This document shows positions 1 through 5,691 of a stretch of DNA of 9,412 bases, in pieces. Numbering within the stretch: the stretch's first letter is position 1; every line of letters begins with the position of its first letter. Below the pieces are notes generated by a model, which was not told where the DNA came from, did not search any database, and saw nothing but the letters and a program-made list of their open reading frames with translations. The position numbers were made by a program, and so were the translations under genes. The DNA is taken from contig CANPPM010000096.1 in the NCBI GenBank assembly GCA_947575935.1, positions 1-9,412 on the forward strand, in the 5' to 3' direction. The DNA comes from an uncultured Butyricicoccus sp. (GTDB taxonomy: Bacteria > Bacillota > Clostridia > Oscillospirales > Butyricicoccaceae).

Positions 1-411
1 GAGATCGTTGTGTTAGGCGCGGCGTTCTCGGCGGCTTTCTACTGGTTTGTCCGAAAATATCTCGGGCGTACGCTGGAGGACGATAAGCGCTGGCTCCGCC
101 GCGCACCGCGGATGGCAAAGTACCTGGCGGTGCTTGTTTTTGAAATTTTCAAGGCGAATTTTGATGTAATGCGCCTAATCCTGTCGCCCAGCGTGGAGGT
201 GGAGCCCCAGCTGGTCGAGATCCGCACCGATCTGCGGAGCGATAGCGCGCGGGCGCTGCTTGCTAACTCTATCACGCTGACGCCGGGTACGATCACCGTA
301 CGGCTTAAGGGGGGATACCTGCAGGTACACTGTCTGGACCGCACGCTGGCCGAGGGATTGGGGGACTCCAGCTTTGTCCGGCTCCTGCGGGAAATGGAGG
401 CGTTGAAATGA
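1..411 (+). CDS. mrpE: Na+/H+ antiporter subunit E (MrpE/MnhE), 5' partial
   Basis: Small membrane subunit of the Mrp cation/proton antiporter, equivalent to MbhA of membrane-bound hydrogenases. The frame is open from the first base, and 136 codons are present before the TGA at 409. MrpE proteins are usually about 160 residues, so roughly the first 20-25 residues (the first membrane segment) lie left of the window; the in-frame GTG at 10 is unlikely to be the true start. Family motifs are clear: a membrane stretch with KANFDVMRLILSP (counterpart of the usual KANIDVxRIVLSP) and NSITLTPGTITVRL in the C-terminal soluble domain. The stop overlaps the mrpF start by four bases (ATGA), which implies translational coupling. 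The promoter must lie upstream of the window. Identity is confident; only the 5' end is unknown. Confidence 0.93.
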   Translation, partial: EIVVLGAAFSAAFYWFVRKYLGRTLEDDKRWLRRAPRMAKYLAVLVFEIFKANFDVMRLILSPSVEVEPQLVEIRTDLRSDSARALLANSITLTPGTITVRLKGGYLQVHCLDRTLAEGLGDSSFVRLLREMEALK

Positions 412-749
412 GAGCGATTGAGCTGAATTTTTTTAATGCGCTGGCGCTCGCCTGTATGCTGGTGATGTCGGTGCTGTTCATGTGTGCGCTGCTGCGGGCA
501 GTCAAAGGGCCGCGCGTGACCGACCGCCTGGTCGCGGTGAATATGATCGGCACCATGACCATGGCTATCATCGCGATCCTGGCCGAGGTGCTCGGCGAGG
601 GCGGCTTGGTCGACATCTGCCTGATCTATGCAATGATCAGTTTTCTTGCGATCGTCGTTTTGGCCAAGGTTTACATGGGCGTTTACCGTCAGCGGAAAAT
701 CCGCGCAATCTCAAAGGAGACGCGCAAAAAGGAGGAACAACAGCCATGA
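408..749 (+). CDS. mrpF: Na+/H+ antiporter subunit F (MrpF/MnhF)
   Basis: Predicted 113-residue inner-membrane subunit with three hydrophobic segments (about 8-30, 42-63 and 67-92). The family signature is present: KGPRVTDR at 33-40 (counterpart of the usual RGPxxxDR, with Asp39-Arg40 conserved) and VDICLIYAMISFLAIV at 68-83 (counterpart of LDIALVxALLSF). MrpF belongs to the small-subunit half of Mrp, and the buried Asp of this motif is thought to take part in cation handling; that role is family knowledge, not shown here. A charged, Lys/Glu-rich tail (about 93-113) makes it slightly longer than the usual 90-100 residues. A GGAGG at 396-400 lies seven bases before the ATG, inside the end of mrpE. 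Its stop overlaps mrpG by four bases. Confidence 0.95.
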   Translation: MRAIELNFFNALALACMLVMSVLFMCALLRAVKGPRVTDRLVAVNMIGTMTMAIIAILAEVLGEGGLVDICLIYAMISFLAIVVLAKVYMGVYRQRKIRAISKETRKKEEQQP

Positions 750-1069
750 TTGATCTGATCCGTACGGTGATAGCTGCCGCCTGCATCCTGTCGGGCACGG
801 CCGTGATGATCATTGCGGCCATCGGCGTCAACCGCTTTCGCTATGTCATGAACCGCATGCATGCCGCTGCGCTGGGCGATACGCTGGGCATAGGGCTGGT
901 ACTGCTTGGACTGATGGTGCATAACGGCCTGACGTTTGTCAGCCTGAAGCTGCTGCTGATCCTTATTTTTTTCTGGAATGCCAGTCCCGTTTGTTCGCAC
1001 CTGATCAGTAACCTGGAGGTGCAGACCAACCCAGATTTGGAGAAGGAGTGTGAGATCGTCCATGAGTGA
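746..1069 (+). CDS. mrpG: Na+/H+ antiporter subunit G (MrpG/MnhG)
   Basis: Predicted 107-residue membrane protein with three hydrophobic segments (about 6-28, 43-60 and 64-80). The MrpG signature is visible: GVNRFRYVMNRMHAAALGDTLG at 27-48 (family pattern GxxRFPDxxxRLHAxxxxDTLG, here with RYV in place of PDV) and SLKLLLILIFFWNASPVCSHLIS near the C-terminus (family KLLLILLFxxxTSPVASHxLA). It is a structural small subunit of the Mrp complex. The ATG at 746 was chosen because it is preceded by GGAGG at 731-735 and overlaps the mrpF stop as ATGA. The frame is open farther upstream, but that part reads through mrpF and gives an arginine-rich non-membrane sequence, so it is a shadow. Confidence 0.95.
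   Translation: MIDLIRTVIAAACILSGTAVMIIAAIGVNRFRYVMNRMHAAALGDTLGIGLVLLGLMVHNGLTFVSLKLLLILIFFWNASPVCSHLISNLEVQTNPDLEKECEIVHE
1044..1048 (+). promoter_or_regulatory. Ribosome binding site for the MbhD-like gene
   Basis: AGGAG lies 13 bases before the ATG at 1062 but only one base before the alternative GTG at 1050, so it supports the ATG. The spacing is somewhat long, which fits a start that may also depend on coupling to the overlapping mrpG stop. Confidence 0.55.
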
Positions 1070-1331
1070 GATATTCATTTTCCTGCTGCTCGGCTTTCTG
1101 ATCCTTTGTGCGATCGCGGCCAGCGTAACCAAACGGCTGCTGGCCTCGATTGTTATTTTTATGAGTTATTCGCTCATCATGTCGATCATCTGGGTCCTGC
1201 TGGAGTCTCCCGACCTTGCCATTACCGAGGCGGCGGTCGGCGCAGGCGTGACAAGCCTGCTATTTTTTACAACGCTGAAAAAGATCCATGCGATAGAGGA
1301 GGAAATCCGCGATGAGCAAACAGAGAAGTGA
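1062..1331 (+). CDS. MbhD-like (DUF4040) subunit, stand-alone MrpA C-terminal segment
   Basis: An 89-residue membrane protein of the MbhD/DUF4040 family, with three hydrophobic segments (about 4-22, 28-47 and 56-72) and a charged C-terminus. The signature SPDLAITEAAVGAGVTSLLFF at 49-69 matches the MbhD pattern PDVALTEAxVGAG, with an intramembrane Glu (E56). In bacterial Mrp this segment is normally the tail of the large MrpA protein; here, as in archaeal Mbh and Mbs complexes, it is its own gene. Structural work on Mrp and Mbh places the segment in the region linking sodium and proton paths; I infer the same role. It overlaps mrpG by 8 bases and the next gene by 20, so all three are probably translationally coupled. 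The GTG at 1050 is a less likely start because it sits directly on the Shine-Dalgarno. Confidence 0.88.
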   Translation: MSEIFIFLLLGFLILCAIAASVTKRLLASIVIFMSYSLIMSIIWVLLESPDLAITEAAVGAGVTSLLFFTTLKKIHAIEEEIRDEQTEK

Positions 1332-2262
1332 CTATCCCGGCAGCCGCTGGGACAAATTCTTCCGCTGGCTGCATGGGGAGTATGACCCTTTTGCAGGCAT
1401 GCTCGAAACGAAGCGCCCGGAGGAGCATCAGGCGCCGCCGCCGCTTGATCCGAGCGCCTTTGACCTGTGCGCCGCCGAGCAGAAGGGCGACGATGTCGAC
1501 CACAGCAGGCAAATCCGCAGATTCCGCATCCTGTACAAACTGCTTTCGTGCGTCTTGTGCGTCAGTATCAGCATTATCCTGCTGGTTACCGTGGCCAATC
1601 TGCCGCACTTTGGCGATCCGGCTGCGCCTGCAAACAATGAGGTATCACAGCGCTATATCGAAAAGGGGCTGCAGGAAACCGGCGCGGTCAATATCGTGAC
1701 CGGCATGATTTTGGATTACCGCGCCTTTGACACCTTCGGCGAGTCGACCGTACTGTTCTGTGCGGCGTGCTGCGTACTGATCCTGCTGCGGATTGATGAC
1801 AGCGGGCGGGCAAAGGCCGAGGAACACGACCAGATTTATGAGCCCAAAAACGACCTGATCCTGGAGCAGGCTGCGCGCATCCTGTTCCCGTTTATCATGC
1901 TGTTCGGCGTGTACATCGTATTGAACGGGCATTTATCGCCGGGCGGAGGCTTTTCCGGCGGGGCGATCATGGGCGCAGGGCTGATTTTATACCTGAACGC
2001 CTTTGGGTTTCAAAAAACCCAACGGTTTTTTACCGAAAAGACGTTCCGCTATATTTCCCTGGGCGCGCTGATGTTTTATTGCTGCGCAAAGAGCTATTCC
2101 TTTTTCACCGGAGCCAACCATCTTCCGAGCGGCATCCCATTGGGCACGCCGGGCGCGATTTTATCAAGCGGCCTGATTTTTTATCTGAATATCTGCGTTG
2201 GCCTGGTCGTCGCCTGTACCATGTACGCCTTTTTTGTGATGTTCCGAAAAGGCGGATTCTAA
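1312..2262 (+). CDS. mrpB: MbhE-MnhB fusion subunit (MrpB-type)
   Basis: A 316-residue protein made of three parts. Residues 1 to about 72 are polar, charged and proline-rich, with no membrane segment and no domain I recognise. Residues about 73-160 form an MbhE-like domain: a membrane helix (75-95), an external loop, then GAVNIVTGMILDYRAFDTFGESTVL (family NxVTxILxDYRxxDTLGE) leading into a second helix. Residues about 185-316 are an MnhB/MrpB domain with RILFPFIMLFGVYIVLNGHLSPGGGFSGGAIMGAGLILY, the hallmark of that family, and two or three further helices. MrpB alone is usually about 140 residues, and MbhE is the last part of MrpA in bacteria, so this gene joins two neighbouring subunits of the sodium-path half of the complex. 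AGGAGG at 1297-1302 lies nine bases before the ATG. The start overlaps the upstream gene by 20 bases. Domain assignments are firm; the role of the N-terminal extension is unknown. Confidence 0.9.
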   Translation: MSKQRSDYPGSRWDKFFRWLHGEYDPFAGMLETKRPEEHQAPPPLDPSAFDLCAAEQKGDDVDHSRQIRRFRILYKLLSCVLCVSISIILLVTVANLPHFGDPAAPANNEVSQRYIEKGLQETGAVNIVTGMILDYRAFDTFGESTVLFCAACCVLILLRIDDSGRAKAEEHDQIYEPKNDLILEQAARILFPFIMLFGVYIVLNGHLSPGGGFSGGAIMGAGLILYLNAFGFQKTQRFFTEKTFRYISLGALMFYCCAKSYSFFTGANHLPSGIPLGTPGAILSSGLIFYLNICVGLVVACTMYAFFVMFRKGGF

Positions 2263-2277
2263 GGGCGGGCCCTTTAC

Positions 2278-2307
2278 CGGTTTTTCGCACGCCTGTTCGA
2301 AAAACCG
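2278..2307 (+). repeat. Perfect intra-operon inverted repeat (hairpin)
   Basis: CGGTTTTTCG at 2278-2287 and CGAAAAACCG at 2298-2307 are exact reverse complements, separated by a ten-base loop. They sit in the only gap of any size in the operon (2263-2337). No T-run follows (the next bases are TCCGATCC and then an A-rich stretch), so this is not a standard intrinsic terminator on the plus strand. It may stabilise or delimit an mRNA processing product between the upstream five genes and the mrpC block; that function is inference. Confidence 0.6.
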
Positions 2308-2337
2308 TCCGATCCATCTAAAAAAGGGGGAAATGAA

Positions 2338-2712
2338 ATGCTCGAAAACCTGATTATAAATCATTACGAGACCGCCGCGGTACTTCTGTTTGGCATTGGC
2401 TTTACAACGCTGCTGCTGCACCAAAACCTAATTAAAAAAATTATCGGCATGAATATCATGGACACCGCGGTCTATCTTTTTCTTGCGGCCAAGGGCTTTG
2501 TGACCGGCCGCCTTTCACCCATCGTCGTAAACGGCGTGCAGGATATGGAGGCTTATATTAACCCTGTGCCTGCAGGCCTGGTCCTGACCGGTATTGTGGT
2601 CTCGGTCAGCGTCACTGCGCTTATGCTTTCGCTGAGCCTGTGCCTTTACCGGCGGTATCATTCGCTTGACCTTGACATCATTTTGATGCGCGTGAAAAAG
2701 GAGTGGAGATAA
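2338..2712 (+). CDS. mrpC: Na+/H+ antiporter subunit C (MrpC/MnhC, NuoK-like)
   Basis: A 124-residue, three-helix NuoK-family protein (hydrophobic segments about 12-29, 36-56 and 76-104). Family features include HQNLIKKIIGMNIMDTAVYLFL at 28-49 (usual NLIRxIIGLxLLxxAVNLFL) and INPVPAGLVLTGIVVSVSVTAL at 74-95 (usual DPLPQALVLTAIVIxxAxTA). The second motif is altered: Asn75 in place of the usual Asp, and Ala-Gly in place of Gln-Ala. MrpC sits between the small-subunit region and the large antiporter subunits and is required for a working complex in Mrp systems. AGGGGG at 2325-2330 lies seven bases before the ATG. It is the first gene after the intra-operon hairpin and is followed directly by the first large subunit. 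Confidence 0.93.
   Translation: MLENLIINHYETAAVLLFGIGFTTLLLHQNLIKKIIGMNIMDTAVYLFLAAKGFVTGRLSPIVVNGVQDMEAYINPVPAGLVLTGIVVSVSVTALMLSLSLCLYRRYHSLDLDIILMRVKKEWR
2698..2708 (+). promoter_or_regulatory. Ribosome binding site deciding the start of the first large subunit
   Basis: AAGGAG at 2698-2703 and GGAG at 2705-2708 lie 11 and 6 bases before the ATG at 2715, inside the end of mrpC. The alternative GTG at 2703 shares its first base with the Shine-Dalgarno sequence and so cannot be served by it, which favours the ATG. Confidence 0.6.
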
Positions 2713-2714
2713 GA

Positions 2715-4217
2715 ATGCCTTTTGTTTGTAATTTTCCCTTCTTTTCCATCGTACTTTCGATGTTTTGCGGCATCGTTTCCTCGGTCCTGAGTGGCAAAAA
2801 CGCAAAAAAGCTCAGCATCGGGTTGCTTTGCGTCAATCTCTGCCTGAGCGCTTCGGTGCTGGCCTATACGCTTTCATCCGGCGAAAGCTATGTCTATATG
2901 ATGGGGCATTTTCCTGCGCCTTGGGGCAATGAAATCCGTGCGGGCGTATTGGAAGGCGTGCTGGCCTCTTTCTTCTGCGTTATCATGCTGCTCGCGCTGG
3001 TGGGCGGCCTGCGCCATATCGCCCAAGAGATCGAAAGCGGCAAACAGAACCTGTATTTTATTATGGTCGACCTGTTGCTGGCCTCGCTTCTCGCACTCAT
3101 TTACACAAACGATTTGTTTACCGCCTATGTCTTTGTTGAGATCAATACGATTGCTGCCTGCGGCATGATCATGATCCGGCAGACCGGGCGCAGCTACGTT
3201 GCCGCTGCGCGCTATATGGTGATGAGCCTGCTGGGCTCCGGTTTGTTCCTAATCAGCCTATCCACTCTCTACGGCTTAACCGGACAGCTGCTGATGACCC
3301 CTGCACAGGGGGCTGTTGCGGCGCTGCGCGCCTCTGGCCAGTACATGGAGCCGCTGACCGTTACCATTGCGCTGATGACCGTCGGTCTGGCGATCAAGAG
3401 CGGCCTCTACCCCTTCCATTCTTGGATGCCGGAGACCTATGGCTACTCAACCGCATCGTCGTCGGCCATCCTGTCCAGCTTGGTATCCAAAGGCTATATT
3501 ATCCTGCTGATTAAAATTTATTACCGCGTGCTGGGCAGTGAGAGCATCATGCACGGTAAAATCGTGAACCTGCTGTTCGTGTTCGGCTTGGCCGGCATGA
3601 TTATGGGCTCGATCAGCGCCATTCGTGAAAGCGATATCCGCCGCATGATCGCCTTTTCCTCCGTCGCCCAAATCGGTTATATCTATATGGGCCTGGGGCT
3701 GGGGACGGAGGCTGGCGTGATCGCGTCGCTGTTCCACATCCTGTCGCATGCGGCCAGCAAGGGCCTGCTGTTCATCTCAGCAACCGGTCTGTCCGATGTC
3801 TCCGGCGGCAGCAAGCGGTTTAAGGATCTGCGCGGCGCGGGCTACCGCAATCCGATGGCTGCGGCCGGGTTTACGGTCGGCGCTATGAGCATGGTTGGCC
3901 TGCCGCTGTTTGCGGGCTTTATCTCCAAACTGCTGTTTGCGACGGCCGGCGTGCAGGATCCGACCAAAATGCTGCCCACGCTGATCTGCTTGGCCGTGTC
4001 CACCGTGCTGAATACCGTCTATTTCCTGCGTACGGTCTTAACCATCTTTACGCCGGTTGACGCGGACGCAGCGTCTAAGGCAAAGGCAAGGCAAATCACC
4101 CGCGGCTTTTCTCTGAAGCTGTCCGTGCTGTGCTTTATCGTACTCAACCTCGTGCTTGGCCTGTTCTCCGACCCGATAGTCGAAGCATTGCAGTCCGGCC
4201 TGCACATGTTCTCATAA
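2715..4217 (+). CDS. MrpD/NuoN-like proton-conducting antiporter subunit, paralogue 1
   Basis: A 500-residue, many-helix membrane protein (about 14 segments) of the proton_antipo_M family (MrpD, NuoL/M/N, MbhH). The proton-path residues are in place: Glu142 in FVEINTIAA (TM5), Lys228 in GLAIKSGLYPFHSWMP (TM7), Lys259 in SLVSKGYIIL (TM8), His341, His345 and Lys349 in HILSHAASK (H-x3-H-x3-K), and Lys405 in FAGFISK (TM12). The broken-helix loop after TM7 reads PETYGYSTASSSAIL, where paralogues 2 and 4 have a proline-rich P-APASA form. It is probably one of the proton-translocating units of the complex. Start: ATG at 2715, two bases after the mrpC stop, is preferred over GTG at 2703, which would overlap its own Shine-Dalgarno. 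Its family placement is sure; whether it is the functional counterpart of MrpD is not. Confidence 0.92.
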   Translation: MPFVCNFPFFSIVLSMFCGIVSSVLSGKNAKKLSIGLLCVNLCLSASVLAYTLSSGESYVYMMGHFPAPWGNEIRAGVLEGVLASFFCVIMLLALVGGLRHIAQEIESGKQNLYFIMVDLLLASLLALIYTNDLFTAYVFVEINTIAACGMIMIRQTGRSYVAAARYMVMSLLGSGLFLISLSTLYGLTGQLLMTPAQGAVAALRASGQYMEPLTVTIALMTVGLAIKSGLYPFHSWMPETYGYSTASSSAILSSLVSKGYIILLIKIYYRVLGSESIMHGKIVNLLFVFGLAGMIMGSISAIRESDIRRMIAFSSVAQIGYIYMGLGLGTEAGVIASLFHILSHAASKGLLFISATGLSDVSGGSKRFKDLRGAGYRNPMAAAGFTVGAMSMVGLPLFAGFISKLLFATAGVQDPTKMLPTLICLAVSTVLNTVYFLRTVLTIFTPVDADAASKAKARQITRGFSLKLSVLCFIVLNLVLGLFSDPIVEALQSGLHMFS

Positions 4218-4229
4218 GGAGGGGAAACG

Positions 4230-5675
4230 ATGGAACTGATATGGATTCCCCTGCTGTTGGGGACCCTGCTGCTGGCAATACCTCCGCTGCGCAGAAACAA
4301 AACAGCGCGCACGGCCTATGTGCTGGCCTCTTTGCTGCTTGAATCGGGCCTGGCTGTACGTACGGCGCTTTCCCCCGGCATGTCGGCAACGCTCTGCCGG
4401 TTGGCGAATGATGTCGTCATCTCACTGCAGCTGGACGGCTTGTCCCGGCTGTTTCTCGTGATGTGTGCGGGCTTGTGGCTATTGACCGGCATCTTTGCCT
4501 TTGGCTATCTGCGTAACGATGCGCGGTCAGGCTGGTTCTTCGGCGTTTATATTTTGGTCTTCGGTACCATGACCGGCATCGGATGCTCGGCCAATCTGAT
4601 CACGCTGTATCTATTTTTTGAGGCGCTGACGCTGACCTCCTCGCTGCTGGTGTTTTATCCCGGCACGCATGAGGCGTCTATGGCGGGGCTCAAGTACCTG
4701 TTTTATTCGATTGGCGGCGCATTCCTAGCGCTGACCGGTATTTTCTGCCTGTCCCGTATGAATGAGGGCCTGTTCTTCCGGCCTGGCGGGGTGGCGCTGT
4801 ATACGGGCGCCATCGGCAGCCAGAGCGCCTTGCTGGTACTGGTCTTTCTGATGCTGATCGGCGTCGGGGCCAAAGCCGGTATGTATCCGCTGCATGGTTG
4901 GCTGCCTTCCGCCCATCCGGTCGCCCCTGCCCCGGCGAGCGCCGTGCTTTCTGGGCTGATTGTCAAGGCGGGCGTACTTTTTGCCATCCGTATCGTCTAC
5001 TATATTGTCGGTGCGGACACCCTGCGCGGCACTTGGGTACAGTATACCTGGATGCTGCTGTCACTGGTGACCATCTTCATGGGTTCCATGCTCGCATATC
5101 TTGAGCCTGTGCTCAAAAAACGGCTTGCTTATTCAACGGTCAGCCAGGTCTCCTATATCTTGTTTGGCCTGTCCCTGCTGACCCCGGCCGGTATGCTCGG
5201 CGCGCTGCTGCACATGCTTTATCATGCCGTAGCCAAATGTGGGCTTTTTCTCGCGGCAGGCGCTTTTATCACCCAGACCGGCCGCACCCGGCTGGCCGAC
5301 TTTGAGGGGATCGGGCAGGCCATGCCGGTCACCACCGCCTGCTTTGCGGCCTTTGGGCTGACGTTGGTTGGCATCCCCCCATTCTCTGGGTTTGTCAGCA
5401 AATGGTATCTGGCGGCCGGCGCCGTCGGTGCGGATATCGGGGCATTCCGTTTACTGGGCCCTGCCGTGCTGCTCGCCAGCGCGCTGCTGACTGCAGGCTA
5501 TCTATTCCCGCCGGTTGTGCATGGTTTTTTTGCACCCGCACGCCCGCGTACGAAAGAAGCCTCCGCCGTCATGACCCTGCCGCTGGTGGTACTGGCGGTT
5601 TTATCGCTGGCGCTTGGGGTATTCACCCAACCGCTGCTCGATTTCCTGACGCCCATTGTCGGGGCGGTACTGTAA
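4230..5675 (+). CDS. MrpD-like proton-conducting antiporter subunit, paralogue 2
   Basis: A 481-residue polytopic membrane protein, the most canonical MrpD/MbhH-like of the four by motif. Visible features are LYLFFEALTLTSSLLVF with Glu131 (TM5), GVGAKAGMYPLHGWLPSAHPVAPAPASAVLSGLIVKAGVL with Lys215 (TM7) and Lys246 (TM8), LKKRLAYSTVSQVSYI at 295-310, HMLYHAVAK with His328, His332 and Lys336, and GIPPFSGFVSKW with Lys391 (TM12). Its length is typical of MrpD (about 490). These residues form the Glu-Lys-Lys/His-Lys chain thought to carry protons across the membrane in this family. The ATG is preceded by AGGAGG (4217-4222) seven bases upstream, overlapping the stop of the previous gene. No frameshift or missing key residue is seen. 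Confidence 0.94.
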   Translation: MELIWIPLLLGTLLLAIPPLRRNKTARTAYVLASLLLESGLAVRTALSPGMSATLCRLANDVVISLQLDGLSRLFLVMCAGLWLLTGIFAFGYLRNDARSGWFFGVYILVFGTMTGIGCSANLITLYLFFEALTLTSSLLVFYPGTHEASMAGLKYLFYSIGGAFLALTGIFCLSRMNEGLFFRPGGVALYTGAIGSQSALLVLVFLMLIGVGAKAGMYPLHGWLPSAHPVAPAPASAVLSGLIVKAGVLFAIRIVYYIVGADTLRGTWVQYTWMLLSLVTIFMGSMLAYLEPVLKKRLAYSTVSQVSYILFGLSLLTPAGMLGALLHMLYHAVAKCGLFLAAGAFITQTGRTRLADFEGIGQAMPVTTACFAAFGLTLVGIPPFSGFVSKWYLAAGAVGADIGAFRLLGPAVLLASALLTAGYLFPPVVHGFFAPARPRTKEASAVMTLPLVVLAVLSLALGVFTQPLLDFLTPIVGAVL

Positions 5676-5681
5676 AGGAGG
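5676..5681 (+). promoter_or_regulatory. Ribosome binding site for a TTG-initiated gene
   Basis: AGGAGG at 5676-5681, followed by a G-run, starts immediately after the TAA of the previous gene. It lies ten bases before TTG at 5692. The in-frame TTG at 5656 is upstream of this site and inside the previous gene, and the next ATG (5707) is 25 bases away and would cut into the first hydrophobic segment, so TTG at 5692 is the best start. Confidence 0.65.
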
Positions 5682-5691
5682 GGGAACTGTT

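Noticed and set aside
482..745. Upstream extension of the mrpG frame
   Set aside because: It overlaps mrpF and gives an Arg/Gly/His-rich sequence; mrpG has its own Shine-Dalgarno and ATG at 746 and normal family length from there.
689..1132. Minus-strand open frame of 147 codons opposite mrpF, mrpG and the MbhD gene
   Set aside because: It runs antisense to three genes with clear family motifs, has no ribosome binding site, and gives a low-complexity His/Gln-rich protein.
1741..1800. Cysteine cluster (CAACC) in the MbhE-MnhB protein as a metal or Fe-S site
   Set aside because: The cysteines lie within a hydrophobic helix without the spacing of a known Fe-S motif; helix packing is the simpler reading.
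2278..2307. Intra-operon hairpin as an intrinsic terminator
   Set aside because: There is no T-run on the plus strand side, and the genes beyond it are parts of the same complex, so termination is unlikely to be its main role.
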